From NCBI RefSeq assembly GCF_030272615.1, contig NC_081412.1:341811370-341875369 (forward strand): a DNA stretch of 64,000 bases, in the 5' to 3' direction. The notes under the pieces are model-generated. The model did not search any database, was not told where the DNA came from, and saw nothing but the letters and a program-made list of their open reading frames with translations. A program made the position numbers and the translations under genes. This DNA is from Cryptomeria japonica (lineage: Eukaryota > Streptophyta > Pinopsida > Cupressales > Cupressaceae). Below are positions 46,855-59,280 of this stretch, in pieces (the stretch's first letter is position 1; each line of letters opens with the position of its first letter).

Positions 46855-47421
46855 TGTAGTGTCCCTCCTTGACAAACTTTTATTTTGATGCATTGATAGA
46901 CATTCATGTACTTGCTGGAGATACATTTATCATGGTAGATGTTATGGTTTTGTTTATTTTTTGATGATACTGATATACGACAGTTATTACATGTTGACAG
47001 ATAATACATTTTGCTTATATGGATGATGATATACTCTAGACTATGTTGGGATTTATGATTGGTTATTTATGCATATTCAGTAGTTTATGTTTACTCATGA
47101 TGTTATCATGATATGTGTTGAATTTACTTTATGTTATATTGATTATGATGCGATTTATTGATTATGATCTTGATGTTATTGATGATGTGTCTTTATTATG
47201 ATGTGTTTGTATATGTGGAAGGGACAATGTCATACCACTCATTGTGAGAAGGGTGTGATGTTGCGATTCTATTTCCACTAGTGTGTATACTCTGTGATTG
47301 TATATATATACTATGCATAGACATTTGGTGCTATGCAAGATTGCAGGTACTAGACATTGACTCCACTAGGCTTCACAGGTTTGAGTGTGTCTCTAATCCC
47401 AATGACAAGTTGATAACGAAG

Positions 47422-48833
47422 TGATGGTATGATGAAAGAACAAGGATCTGGTCAACTACTGAGAGGGGGGGGGTGAATCAGTAGATAGAAAAACTGATAA
47501 ACTTCACAAATCTCAAAATCAATCTCTCAAAGTAAATTTAGAACTATCAATGCAATATCACTGTCAAGATAAAACTGTTAAGCTAAACCGGTTGACTATT
47601 ACAATAGATTAACAGTAAACAACTTGAAACTCACAAACATCCAAATAATTTTATGGATATAAGTAAAACTTCATTTCATATTGCTGCAGGTTATCATGAC
47701 TTATCAAAGTGGATTAAGTAGTTAAGAAAATCAACCATAGAAAACATAACCAAAAAAACATTCACCACTTGACACAATATTTTGACATGGAAACCCAAAT
47801 GAGAAAAACCACGTTGAGAAGAGACTCACAAGATAACTATATGAACTCTTTTGAAGTTTGCCCTGTTAGGAGCCAAGCCTATTAAATCTTTTACAAAAAA
47901 TCCTGTTAAGAACAAATCCTGTTAGGGACCACCCGGTTAAGGGATTGACTATAATGGCTTGTTAGAAGCAATACCTTATGAGGAGTAACCTTTGTAAAGG
48001 ATTTAGAATCCAAGCTAATGGACCACCTTGTTAGAGGTTTTGAATAGTACCAAGCTTGTTAGAGCTTACCCGGTTAGGGGTTTTCAATCTGCTGTAATTG
48101 TTAGAAAACAACATGAGTTTGCTGATATGTTTAAATAGCACTACACTTGCTCGTTCTGATCCTTTCCATGCTCCTATCTGCATTTACTCAAATTGCAGAT
48201 ACATCATCCGGTTCAACAAACACACGCTCAACTAAAAATTTGCCAACTCTGAAACTAAACAACTCATCGACCTTATAAACAAATCAACTAGGTTGGTAAC
48301 ACAACAAAAACCTAATTCTCATAGAGATTACAAACAAGTCGGTTCGAGTATGACCGTTGGATTACATAACAATCTCTACACATCATTCAAGAAAGCCTCA
48401 ACCACTCCTTGATCACCGCTTCATCGAGCTCAGTAACTCATCACGCGCTTTGCATTACATGCAATATACTTGCTCATTCCCAAGACAAAAACCGTTACCT
48501 CAACGCGCCAAAAACACTTTGAAACTCTCTTCATACAAAATGCATACGTGTCATAATCATTACTGCTCATCATCAGATCATAAACTAATATAACCAATTC
48601 ACCAGACTTAATCGGTTAGGGTTTATCAAATCAATTGGTAGGGTTTATCAGTTCAACTCTCCAATACTTAGCAATACCGGTTCACTCCACAAACTTACCT
48701 ACCGATTACAGTTTCCTTTCACTAGCTCTTCCTACCAGTTACAAAACAACATTACAACAATAACATTACCGGTTAATTGACATCAATGACAACATAACAT
48801 TTCATTAATGCAATCTTCATACAAAAGCCAACA
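47422..48833 (-). mobile_element. Solo LTR D, TSD CGAAG
   Basis: 1412 bp. On the minus strand it starts TGTTGGCTTTTGTATG and ends CATACCATCA, flanked by CGAAG at 47417-47421 and 48834-48838. It contains the ACCGGTTAA-rich body, GTTTTTCTCATTTGGGTTTC and GATTCAC plus C-run near its end, and matches LTR C in structure. No internal region is attached. Confidence 0.9.
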
Positions 48834-49730
48834 CGAAGAACAATATAATGTCCTATCACATTCTAGGCTTAGTCGATACCTTGTTAGTTCTAGTATTTTG
48901 GTTAATTTGTCATGTGATATTTATTTAATTATTATGTGGGTTGATTTTATTGTGATAATTAATTAATCATGTTATGAGTTCTAATGTCTAATTAATAAAT
49001 AATATTTATTGCGAGTTTAATGTTAATAAATAATTGTTTTATTAGGAATTATTTGTTGGAGCCTTCTTGGGAGTTTAATTGTTATTTATTTATTTGTTTG
49101 TTTGTTTACTTATTTATTTATTTATGTATTTAAGCTTTTATATTTAATTGAGATTTTAGTTGATTATTTTATTGAAGCTATTTATTTAATTGTTAATTAA
49201 TTATTTATTCTATTATTTTATTTTTCTTTATTGATTTATTGGGTGTTTTATTTAGTAATTAATATTTTTATTTATTTTCTCTTGTTTTCGAAGGTGGAAC
49301 TAGAGTGAGCCTTATACTTTGCATTGAATCTTTATTTAGTTTTTTGCATGCAATATTTCTGTGATTATTATTATTATTATGGAATTTTGCATTATACTTT
49401 ATTTTATTGTTTTTTGAGAATTTTTGGAAGAGAGTTTTTGCATTATTATTGCATTGGCTAAATATTGGAGAAGTTTTGCGGTGTGTTGCTTTGGAGAAAT
49501 TTTGGTGAATTTGGGAAAATAATTGCTTTTGGGTTTTTGAAGAGATTTTCTGTACGATTGTTCGTTGTGATTTGCGTATTGGAAGATTTCTTGGTTTGTG
49601 TGGATTTGCTTGGTGTATCTGGATTGTGGTTGCGTCTTCAATTTCTTCTCTTAGTTTTTTTAGACCTTTCTTCTATATTCCAGGTTGGAGATTTTCTAAT
49701 ACCTTTGAATTTAATTTTAATTTTTTTTTT

Positions 49731-51146
49731 GGTCGGTAATAATTGGTTTTATTGCATTATAGAATATAGTTATTACATCATCAAAATTCAGGCTTTCAGA
49801 CTTCATATATGCCCGATCATAGACTTTTCTTACATACAATTGCCGAAATCTCCTTGGCATTGGCATCCAAAAAAACATCTAAACAACAAAAACCACCCTA
49901 CTATCCAACTCCCTTAATTTCCACAGGGTGTTATGCATTAACATGACAACTAAAAAATGACATAGACTATTCAAACCCCTTTTGAGGTTACATAAACAAA
50001 AAATAACAACCATTAGCCGCCTATTAATATTTAAAAAGACCAGACGCTACTATCTATTCACACCAGTCATGACTAACACATGCGCCTACACCAAACCCCC
50101 ATTCTAATCCTGAGGTGTTTCTACACCTTTTGTTGATTGGTCTGGGAAAAACCTTTGCTTCCTCACCCCTGAGTGTTTGCCTTTGGGATGAGTCTTCGGC
50201 CATGCTCTTGCCAATTCATTTTCTTCCTGCTCATGCTTCAAAATCAACCGCTTCGGCTTCTTCCAAGCTCCTGCCCTTTCCAAGACATATGTTTCCTTGT
50301 CGACTTTCCCTATCCAATGGAAAAATGAAAAAAGGCCATACTCGTCCGCATCCTTGGCTTCTGCAAAGCCCTCAAACTAGTCAAAACCGACCCCTGGCAC
50401 TGCCCATTCCAAAATGGAGTCTAGCCCTTCAAGCATTGCTTCTTCAAAGATTGAAGTAACTGCCCACTTTACTTATGTTTTCACCTATCTCCAAGCACCA
50501 AGCTATTACCATTGAAATGATGTCTAGGTTGACCTTCCATCATGACACATTCTCCATGAAGAAAGGTCCCACCACCTCCAAAACCATGTTGATCATTTCA
50601 TCCTCCTTGAATCTGAGCAACCCTGACATCCTGTCTCTGCTCACGGCTCCCTTGAAACCTTTCTGCTACTTCTTGGTGGTGACTCTAAAATTTGCCTCCT
50701 TGAAGACCACACCTACACTTCCTTCCCTCTCAAAAAACTCCTCTTGTTTTCCCCAAACTATTCCGCTATCTTTGCCACACACATTTATTTGTATTGCTAC
50801 CCTTAATTTTATAGACCTTGCCCACGCCTTGGTTGTGTGTGTTACACGCCATCCTGATAATCATGCCACCGTACATTTTCCACCTCAGAGTTTCCTTACA
50901 CCCGCATCCAATCTCCACTTGATCATTCATCTTAATGATGGCATTTCATGCTTTCCAATGGGACAGATATCATGACAGATATTCATCCTCGATAAAATGC
51001 CATTTCCAACCTTTATTGCCGTGCTTTTGAAAGAATCATCATTTCTTCACTTGTGTGAGCTTTCACATCTTCGATTCCACGTAGGGAGCCATGCTAAAAG
51101 GTGACATCATCCGCCTGACTTCACTCGTCCCACTCCAAACATCCAA
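49731..51146 (-). other. LINE 3' region
   Basis: About 1.4 kb between the RNase H stop and the poly-A, unusually long for a LINE 3' UTR. Minus-strand frames near 50470-50110 read like decayed protein (for example FHWIGKVDKETYVLERAGAW), so it may include an older coding segment I do not recognise. Confidence 0.5.
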
Positions 51147-51809
51147 TCATTTCCATGTCACATCGCCCAAAGATAATATCCCCTGAATGTCTTCCAATTT
51201 TGTTTTGCCTTCTGATTCGAATGACAAAGCCCATTTGGACAATCTGTTCGTAGTCTGATTACCTTCACTTCGAATATGACTGACTTTCAAATTTTCAATT
51301 TTTTTTAACTCTTCTAAGATTACTGCTATGAAGCCTTGAAGATACCATGCACTTATCTCTCCATTCATGATAGCTTGAATTATAATTAAGGAATCCCCTT
51401 CTAGATGGAGATTTCGAACCCCTTCCCTTCTTGCTAATCCTATCCCAAGAAGGGCAGCTTGCACTTCAGCCTCATTATTGGTGCTCTTCTGAAGTCTTTT
51501 AGCTCCAAATTTGATTAGTTCTCCATTGTCATCCCACATTGCAAATCCTACCCCTGCTAGTCTTCCAGATTGTTGCGCTGCCCCATCAAAATTAACTTTA
51601 AACCAACCCTTCTCTGGTGGTTTCCATTGGGCTTCCAGTGTTTTATTACTCTTTCCCTTACTAGTTGCCACTGATCCATGTCTTATTTTTATTCCTGGCC
51701 AAGCTTTCTGAATATTCCTATCCATTGAAGTGAAGGGGGTGGATAGTGAGAAAGTTTGGGATGTCGCTAAGCCTACCACCTCTTCAATAACCATGTTGAT
51801 TCTTGACAA
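51147..51809 (-). pseudogene. LINE: C-terminal RNase H domain
   Basis: A 220-residue frame with WFKVNFDGAAQQSGRLAGVG, STNNEAEVQAALLGIGLA and LHLEGDSLIIIQAIMNGEI, showing the D, E and D of plant-type RNase H (RVT_3). The usual last motif H/N-x-x-AD-x-L-A reads GNQTTNRLSKWAL, where the catalytic D has become N. Plant L1 elements often carry such a domain after the zf-RVT finger. It is separated from the finger by about 200 bp of frame-shifted sequence. Confidence 0.9.
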
Positions 51810-52019
51810 TAACCGCCTCTCATCCTCAATCTTATCCTGAAAAATTCTTCTGTTACATTCTTTCCATATCTCCCATATTACTATAGATAGGCTGACTTTC
51901 CAAACACATGAGATGGTCGACCTCCTAGGCTGCCTCGACCAGCTTTCAAAAACCTCTTTTAGGAAACATTGTAACGGACCCTGCCAATTTAAACTCCTTT
52001 GGAGTTCAAACCAGCATCT

Positions 52020-52505
52020 CTATGCAACTCCACAGTTTAAAAGCAAATGATCAACGAAATCCTCCAACTGATTGCACATCACACACTTAGATGGGCCCAC
52101 AAAGTCGAGCCTTTTTCTTCTTTCCCCTGTTAGTATTCTGCCTTTAACTACTAGCCATGCGAAGGCACCAGCTTTTGGGAGACATTCTTTGGTCCACAAG
52201 AGGGCCCATGTTTTTGATTGGGTCTCCTCCCTACCTTCCAAAAGTTGGTAGCCCAATTTCACTGAATATTTACCATCCCTTGCACCACACCAAATCACTT
52301 TATCCTCTTTTCCTATGAGGAAGATCTTCCTCTGTTCTAGAACATTCAAAAGCCTCTGCTGCACCTGAATTGATAGACCTGTTGTCGAAAGATCCTTCCA
52401 TAGCCATTCCTTACCTAAATCTCCCTCTCTGCAATGTATGTAATCCTTTACCTTGTCTCCCCATAAATGCACCAAAAGATCCTTTGCCTCTGAGAAATCC
52501 CCCAA
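52020..52505 (-). pseudogene. LINE: zf-RVT zinc-binding segment
   Basis: The frame has KVIWCGARDGKYSVKLGYQL, ALLWTKECLPKAGAFAWLVV and KCVMCNQLEDFVDHLLLNC, the zinc-binding domain found after the RT in plant LINEs (C-x2-C-x7-H-x4-C with W-x-P-K-x-x-x-F-x-W upstream). A frameshift separates it from the preceding RT thumb. Confidence 0.88.
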
Positions 52506-52571
52506 CTCTCTTATTGCAGGGAGGCCTACCCAAGAATCCTCCCAGAACTTGGCTTTTGTCCCTTCTCCAAT

Positions 52572-54423
52572 CTACCATGTTAGATGGTCCATAACCACCC
52601 TGCGACACTCTACTATGAAGTTCCAGATCACTGACCCTTTAGGAGGGTTGCGAATTGTGAAGATTCTGTGGTCCTCTGCAGAGTCTAAGTATTTTTCTCT
52701 CAGCACTTTTACCCACATCCGATTTGGATTAGAATAAATATTCCACACCAATTTAGCCCCTAGAGCACTGTTCATTTTATGCCAATCCCTCAAACCAGCA
52801 CCCCCCCTAATCTTAGCCTGGCAAATTTTATCCCATGCCAAAAGTGGGATTTTTTCCTGATCATTTGCCCCATTCCAAAAAAAGTTTCTCATCTTCTGTT
52901 GTATTGAATTGATGACCTTTTTTGGTATTTTTAGGCACATCATTGAGTAAATAGCGATGGCTGACACAACTGTTTTCAGCATTAAAATTCTGCCAGCTGA
53001 TGTAAGCCATCTGCTTTTCCACCCCTCCATTTTATTTATACAGTTGTCAATTAGCTTCTTCCACAAATCCAATTTGTTTGCTCCTCCAAAGAATGAAATT
53101 CCTAAATATTTTCCTGGTAGGGAACCCACTTTCATTCCCAAAATTCTGCATATTTCCCTCTACTTGCACGGTTTAGTATTGAAGAAAGATATTTTAGACT
53201 TATGCCAGTTTACTTTTTGCCCTGAGGCTTTTTCATAAGTATCTAGGGTATCTTTCATTACCCTTGGTTCCCTTGTGGAAGCATCTCCTGCGAGAAAAAG
53301 TGTCATTTGCAAATTGTAAATGTGTTGTTGGGTTCACTCCTGCTGCAATTTGAACACCCTTCCAAACACCTTCTTCCCATTTCTTGGAGATAAAACGCCC
53401 CAGCATTTCTTCCATGATGATGAACAAGAATGGTGAGAGAGGATCACCTTGCCTTATGCCTTTTTTAGATTCTAAGAAACCTTGGGGACTTCCGTTTATG
53501 ATGAATGAAAATCTTGGGGAGCAAATACAACTTCTGACCCAAGCTATCCATGCCTTGCTGAAACCAAAACACTGAAGGACTTTCATGAGAAATTCCCTAT
53601 TTACCTCATCATATGCTTTCCTATTATCAGCCTTTATCATCATCTTTTCAATCCTTGCTGTCTGAATGGAATGAATAGCCTCATGGGCAAGGATAATATC
53701 TTCAAAGATAGACCTGCCTGGAGCAAAACTACTTTGCTCGCTTGATATGACTAGGTCCAAAACTGGTTTAAGTCTGTTTGCCATGACTTTAGAAATGATT
53801 TTATATATGGAGTTGCAAAGGGATATCAGGTGAAAGTCATCAAAAGAGTTTACTTCAGCCTTCTTTGGGATCAAAGCTATGAAGGTATTGTTGAAATCTT
53901 TTAAAATATAACCTCCCTTCCTGGATTCCTCTACAACCCCAAGGATGTCTTCCGCCAGAATGTCCCAAAACTTTTGAAAAAAGAGAGTCAGGAAGCCATC
54001 CAACCCTAGAGATTTGTCTGCTCCTAAGCTAAAGACTGCAAGCTTTACCTCCTCCAATGAAACTTGCTCCATTAACCTTATATTGTGTTCTTCCATGACA
54101 CATGAGGGAATGACCTCCAGAATGTGATGCATGGATCCGGCCTGATTATCCATTCTATTGAAAATTTCTGGGAAATGGTCAATTGCTTCCCGGTTTATCT
54201 GTTTGAGATCTGAAATTGTCACCCCTTCTTTGTTTTTAATTGAGAAGATCTTGTTGTGAGATGTTTTAACTTTGACTGATGTGTGGAAATTTTTTGTGTT
54301 TCTGTCTCCATCCTTTAACCAAGTTTCTCTAGATTTTTGTCTCCAATGAATCTCCTCTCTAGCTAAAACCTCTGAATATCTTGTGCTTAGAATTTTCTCT
54401 TTTAAAAAAATATCTTCATCCAT
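52572..54423 (-). pseudogene. LINE: reverse transcriptase
   Basis: Lead-in WRQKSRETWLKDGDRNTKNF and LGADKSLGLDGFLTLFFQKF, then IALIPKKAEVNSFDDFHLIS, RLKPVLDLVISSEQSSFAPG, MIKADNRKAYDEVNREF (first catalytic D) and KKGIRQGDPLSPFLFIIM. The catalytic F-A-D-D box reads QFANDTF, losing one aspartate. A frameshift at about 53290 follows, and the thumb resumes at 53141 (GSLPGKYLGISFFG, GWKSRWLTSAGRILMLKTVV, KIRGGAGLRDWHKMN). It would have primed on nicked target DNA. Confidence 0.92.
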
Positions 54424-55392
54424 CCCTTGACTAATGATTTGTTCATGTAGTGTTTTAAGCCCTCTTCTAAATCTACCTTCTCTTTAAAGATATTCCTAAA
54501 AGATTCTCTGTTCCACCTCTTAAATTGTTCTTTTAAAAACTGAAGTTTTTTGAAAAGAATGAAAGCTTTATTACTTGGATTATCTGGCTTGTGCTTCCAC
54601 CATTGTTCAACAAGGTTTCTAATGCTAATATCCCAAAGCCACATTTCCTCGAATTTGAAAGGGCATCTCTCTATAGCATTGTCATCTTATATTCTTAGGC
54701 ATATGGGATAATGGTCTAATCCCATGATAGGTAAAATCTCAGCTTCACTGGTCCAAATGGCTCTCTGTCCAATCTCTAGCTATAAAAAACCTATCCAATC
54801 TTTCAGCTATATTTAGGAAGCCACTCCTCCTATTAGTCCAAGTGAACTCCCCCGTTTTGAAGGGAATTTCTATCCGTCCTAAGATTATGACAAAGGAGCT
54901 GAAATCTCTTTGGCTCTGCCTGTTTCAACCCACACCCCCCATTTTGTATGAAGGCCAAAGAAGAGCATTGAAATCTCCTCCCAAGATATATAACTTCTCC
55001 CTGTCATTCCTCAATATTTCTGACAGCTCGCTCCAGACTCGCATTTTCATATTTGTGTTATTAGGCCCATATATGTTTATAAGGAAAAAGCTTGTCTGAA
55101 GTTGCAATGATTTTATCTTCATCCATTGCCACCACCGAGTGGCCCTAATAACAACCACCTCCACAACTGATTCTTTCCAAAGAGCTGCCAAGCCTCTAGA
55201 TGCACCTTGAGATCCCACCAAACTACATTTCTAGGTTTGAAATTTCCTAGAAAAAGCACTAACATCTTCATCTTTGATCTTTGTTTCCTGTAAAAGAAAA
55301 ATGTCTGGTCGCACTTGATTAATGCATTGCTTGATCAAGCGTATCTTGTCAGGGGCATTGCAGCCCCTAACATTCCATGAAAGGGTCCTCAT
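54424..55392 (-). pseudogene. LINE: apurinic-type endonuclease (ORF2 start)
   Basis: ORF2 starts at the ATG 55392 (MRTLSWNVRGCNAPDKIRL), then FLLQETKI with the catalytic E, and ILGGDFNALL with the D and N. GEFTWTNRRSGFLNIAERLD marks the distal part (the usual F-T-W-x-N...R-L-D-R). Stops at about 55232, 54923 and 54690 interrupt it. The ATG overlaps the ORF1 stop as ATGA (55392-55389). Confidence 0.88.
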
Positions 55393-55935
55393 TGCTCTTG
55401 GGAAAAGACATAGCCTCTTCTCGATCTCAATTTGCTTTGGCCTACTGCGTTGCCCGCCAATTCTAATTTAAACTTATTTGATTTTGCACCTCTTTTCTTT
55501 TTCTTTCCCACTTTGGCTTTGGATTGGAGAGATAAAGTCATCTCCAATGATTGCCTTTCTTGCACTCCTGCTACTACCGAAATACCCAAATCATCATCTT
55601 CATCCTGGGATCCTGATGTCTCAAAATCATACTCTGACCCTGATAAACTCCCTCCACAATCTTCTACACCCTCAAAGGAACTGTCTAGGTTTTTGATTGG
55701 TGAAATTTGGATGTCCTTATAGATTGGGTCCTCCCCTAGGGGGTCTGTGTATCTTCCCATATTTTCTAAGTTGCACGAAGAGTGCACTTGATCCATATCT
55801 ATATCAGTCTCCTGATTGATTCAGGCGATGCTGTCCTCCAAATGTTTCATTGTGTTTGGAGGGGTTGTTATCATCCTTTCCCCCTATTGAGTTGCCTGTT
55901 CGTTTTCCTTACAGATTTGAGAGATTGAGTTTGGA
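55389..55935 (-). pseudogene. LINE: C-terminal part of ORF1
   Basis: The frame from about 55925 (two stops, then open from 55796) ends in an acidic stretch (SGSQDEDDDLGISVVAGVQE) and a basic tail (KAKVGKKKKRGAKSNKFKLE). Basic tails of this kind close the ORF1 gag-like protein of plant L1 elements. The zinc knuckle and N-terminal part are missing. Its TGA overlaps the ORF2 start. Confidence 0.65.
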
Positions 55936-57925
55936 TATTGTTTTCTAGAGCTTGGGGAGAATTTGTAAAAAAATCTATAATCAACAGTTATGTTTATTAT
56001 GTATGGTTATTTTCAGAATTATGGATGAAATTTATTTGTGTATAGACTTTTGGTATATCAAAATTGTCCCCTTGAAAATTTATTTCCTGATATTCTGCAT
56101 TCAGTCTATGAGAATAGTGGTCGATTTTTTGGAGAGTCTTATCTCTGTGTATTTAGTATGAGAATCATGCCATTTAGCATGAAGTTTGGTTTTCTCTATG
56201 GTTAGACTGGTTGGGATTTTTTTCCATAGTTGTGATCTTAGTTTTGTGAAATTCTTATCGTGAAATCATTTCTCTTTCTTTGAAATCTCTTGTTTTAACT
56301 TTAGAGCTTAAACTCTTTCCTTTGGGCCAGTTTTGTGTTTTAGATTTTGTCTAAGAATCTTCCTTGGTTTAAATAATCTCTATTTTTCTTTTGAAATCAC
56401 AAATTTACTAATTTTCCTATGCGCTAAAAGAATCCACAAATGCGCTAAAAGATACATTGTATGCACTAAATTGACATTTTTGATGTTTTTGATCTTTTTG
56501 GAATTTCTGGGTTGTTTTCGCCAGTCTGAGTCAGACTAGAGACTTGTTTCTAGACTTGAGATTATTGTGATGGTTTTCCAAAATTGATTTATTTCTCTTT
56601 TGAATGGAATTCGAGAGATACTTAATGTTGTTTATGATGTGTTCTCTTGGAAATTATATAGAGCTTGCAAAATCAAATTATTATAATGCTCCAGTTTTGC
56701 AATATGGGAATCAATGGATTATGCATTATAGATGGTTATTGATTTGTTTTATATCCCTAGATCATAGGAGAATACTAGGGGAAGCGGCTTCTAATGAGTG
56801 TCTGGGGTCACTGCCAAGAGGGTTCCTTGTAAGGATGTTTGGAGGGCTGCCTGGAGACCTCATGGGAGTTATTTGTAAATAAGTGATAACCTTAACTAAT
56901 TTATTTAGGGGTTAGGTAGTTTTCACATTAATAAGATAATAATATGTGTTTTAGTGCCCCACTCATGACCTAGAGTGCTAGTATAGGCTCAAGATGAGGT
57001 TGGGAAGGCCTTGATGGCATGACTGTACTCCCTTGTCTTCATGTGAGGTTGAGTTAGTTCCGCATGAGTGTCACCTACCTAGAGGTTCCACATAAGGATG
57101 CTTGGAGGTCTAGACTACCGAGAGGTTCCCAAGAAGGATGTTTGGAGTTCTAGTTGTCAACATGCAATGACACTTCTCCCTACATATGTGTCCTTGGTTT
57201 TAGCCTTGTTTCATGGAAGTCATTGACATTTGTCTTTATCTATATTTGAGCCTATGTCTTGTGTTACTGGTTTGTATTTGTATTATTTGTTGTTCTTTTG
57301 AAGTTTGGTGTCAGCCTAAGCTTAGTGTGTGTGGGGCCTTATACCACTCTCCGGGCATGGGGGGAGGGGGGGGGGGTGGTGGTTCTTTTTGGTTCCACAT
57401 GGTTATGTGGTTGATGCCTTTCTTCCATTGGAATATTTTCTCTATCTTGGATGTTCGTGAGAGTGATGAATGTTTCTATTTCTTCAGATCTTGTGCTATG
57501 GAGCAATTGTACCTTATGATTCTTCATTTGCAATAGATGATGTATATTTATGACAGGATACTTGTACATGATGTAATATGTAATCTTATGGTGACTTATG
57601 TAATGTTGTTAGTGAAACATTGATGTACATTTTATATGGACATTTATTATTTATGGATGTGTATTATTCAGTAGTGACGTTATGAAACCCTAGGGAATAT
57701 GAGAATGTAAGATATAGATTATAAGATTGGAAGATTGTTACAAGTATATATGTATATTTAGTTTGTGCACTTGGTGTCATATGTTAATGTTTATATTGTA
57801 GTTGTAACTTGCAATAAGTAATGTAAATATGTGGTTTAATTGGAGTATTTTTTATCTTTTAAATTTTTTCTCTATTTTTCTAGATTATGTGTTAGTTTCT
57901 CTAGGGTTTCGTGGCAGGTATTACA

Positions 57926-57940
57926 TTTGTTACTAGAGCC
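57926..57940 (+). other. Primer binding site-like sequence of element H
   Basis: TTTGTTACTAGAGCC follows the LTR end GTATTACA. It matches TTGGTATCAGAGCC with three changes. Confidence 0.6.
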
Positions 57941-58081
57941 CATGTTCATACACTAGGTAACTTGGTCTTAGTTGAGCCCATTATGAATTAAAAAGGAGTA
58001 ACTTGAGTTAAAACTTTGGAGTTACCTTACCACCTTTATCTCAGTAGTAGGTAGCCCTAGACCTTATCTTATAATTGCTTT

Positions 58082-59280
58082 ATGCCTTTTGTAGATAAGA
58101 TGCCTATTGGAGGTAGAGGCCGTGGGTGAGGTAATTGTATGGGCACTCAATATAATCCTAATATTTAGGTTTCTTAAGAGGTGCATCAGGAGGAACAACA
58201 ATCTAACCAACAACTTGATAATCAAGAAGAGGAAGTTCAGGTTGAGAACCGGTAGGGCAATGATGGAATCCCTCAGTTGGTTAATGTTCTTCATGAGATT
58301 CTTGCACGAAATAATTTCACCAATCCATTCATCAGGAGAGGGATTTACATCAAGATGGGGAGAGGGATAGATCACTCCACAGGAGAGAAATAACTATTCC
58401 TAATCAAGATACTATTTTAGTTGAACATACTAGAGATCTCCTTAGGTACAAAACCCCTACATTTGATGGATCTGGCTATGGGACAGAAGCAAAAACATGG
58501 TTGTTAGACCCGGGAAGGTGTTTTAATATGCATCCATATAGTAGTAACACCAAGGCTTGGTGCACCATCATGCATCTACATGGGTTTGCATCCACTTGGT
58601 GGCGTCTTGAGGAGTAGAATCTCTATCTAGATATTTCATCAGTCTCATGGGAGATGTTCTTGGAGAGGTTTTGTGCTTGCTTCCTATCAGATCATTGGAG
58701 ACAGAGGAAGATAGAGGAGTTCCATAACCTATGTCAGATGGCTATGTTAGTAGATGATGAGGCCATTCTTGTGTAGCACTTCATTAGACGCCTTAATGCT
58801 CGTATTAGTGGAGGTGTTTAGGTTTTCAAACCTAAGACCATGGAGGTAGCAGTAGAGAAGGCTCAAATAGTTGAGGAGAATTTGTTTATGGCTTTGGGTG
58901 GACATATAGGAGTGCAGATCGATAGTGCTCTAGCTTCAGGTTCTTGTGCGAGGGGTACTCAGTCATATGGAGTAGGTTTGGTTACGAGTCACCCTCCATA
59001 GTTTAGGGGTGTATAGAGTCAACAAAAGAAGTTTCAAGGTCAAAATTTTTGTCGCAGTAGTGGTGCTCAGGTAGTCGGGGATTGTATCCGACAACATAAT
59101 AAGAATTTTCCTACTACTCAGCCAACATAGAGTTTCTAGTAGAGTGTTAGGAGAGGTAGTTTCCAGCAGTCTAGTGTGCCATCCAAATACAAAGATTATA
59201 GCAGAAGGAGTTATTCCTCATATGGTGAATAGGGTCACATTACTATACATTGTCCCCAGAGGTTAGCATAGACAATAGGA
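58082..59280 (+). pseudogene. Element H: gag
   Basis: It opens at ATG 58082 or 58100 (MPIGGRGRG) and shows the chromovirus pattern: PQLVNVLHEILARNNFTNPF, then after a frameshift KTPTFDGSGYGTEAKTWLLD (family P-x-F-x-G...A-x-x-W), AWCTIMHLHGFASTWW and WEMFLERFCACFLSDHW. A CCHC knuckle relic SSYGE-stop-GHITIHCP at about 59215-59255 has lost two cysteines. More than ten stops or shifts are present. Confidence 0.8.

Larger units (their letters stand above)
49721..55940 (-). mobile_element. L1-type LINE inserted in the LTR of element H
   Basis: A minus-strand non-LTR retrotransposon: end of ORF1, then ORF2 with endonuclease, RT, zf-RVT finger and RNase H, a ~1.4-kb 3' tail and a poly-A (seen as 10 T at 49721-49730). 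Base composition changes sharply to GC-richer sequence inside. ORF1 lacks its N-terminal part, so the copy is 5'-truncated; its right edge at about 55940 is approximate. No clear target-site duplication was found. Stops and frameshifts break ORF2. Confidence 0.88.
46855..57925 (+). repeat. 5' LTR of element H in three pieces
   Basis: Pieces 46855-47421, 48839-49720 and about 55941-57925, together roughly 3.4 kb, separated by solo LTR D and the LINE. The outer ends TGTA...TACA are complementary as expected, and the last piece runs directly into the PBS. The piecewise reading is inference: the first piece could belong to a different element. Within the last piece the words AGAGGTTCCACATAAGGATG and AGAGGTTCCCAAGAAGGATG form an internal repeat (57080-57145). 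Confidence 0.5.

Noticed and set aside
49465-49917. 150-residue plus-strand open frame rich in Phe and Leu
   Set aside because: Crosses the junction between the LTR of H and the LINE poly-A, so it cannot be a gene; composition reflects T-rich sequence.
50115-50975. Two plus-strand open frames (114 and 166 residues) with hydrophobic parts
   Set aside because: They lie antisense to the LINE 3' region and have no recognisable family; codon composition is what reverse complement of the LINE gives.
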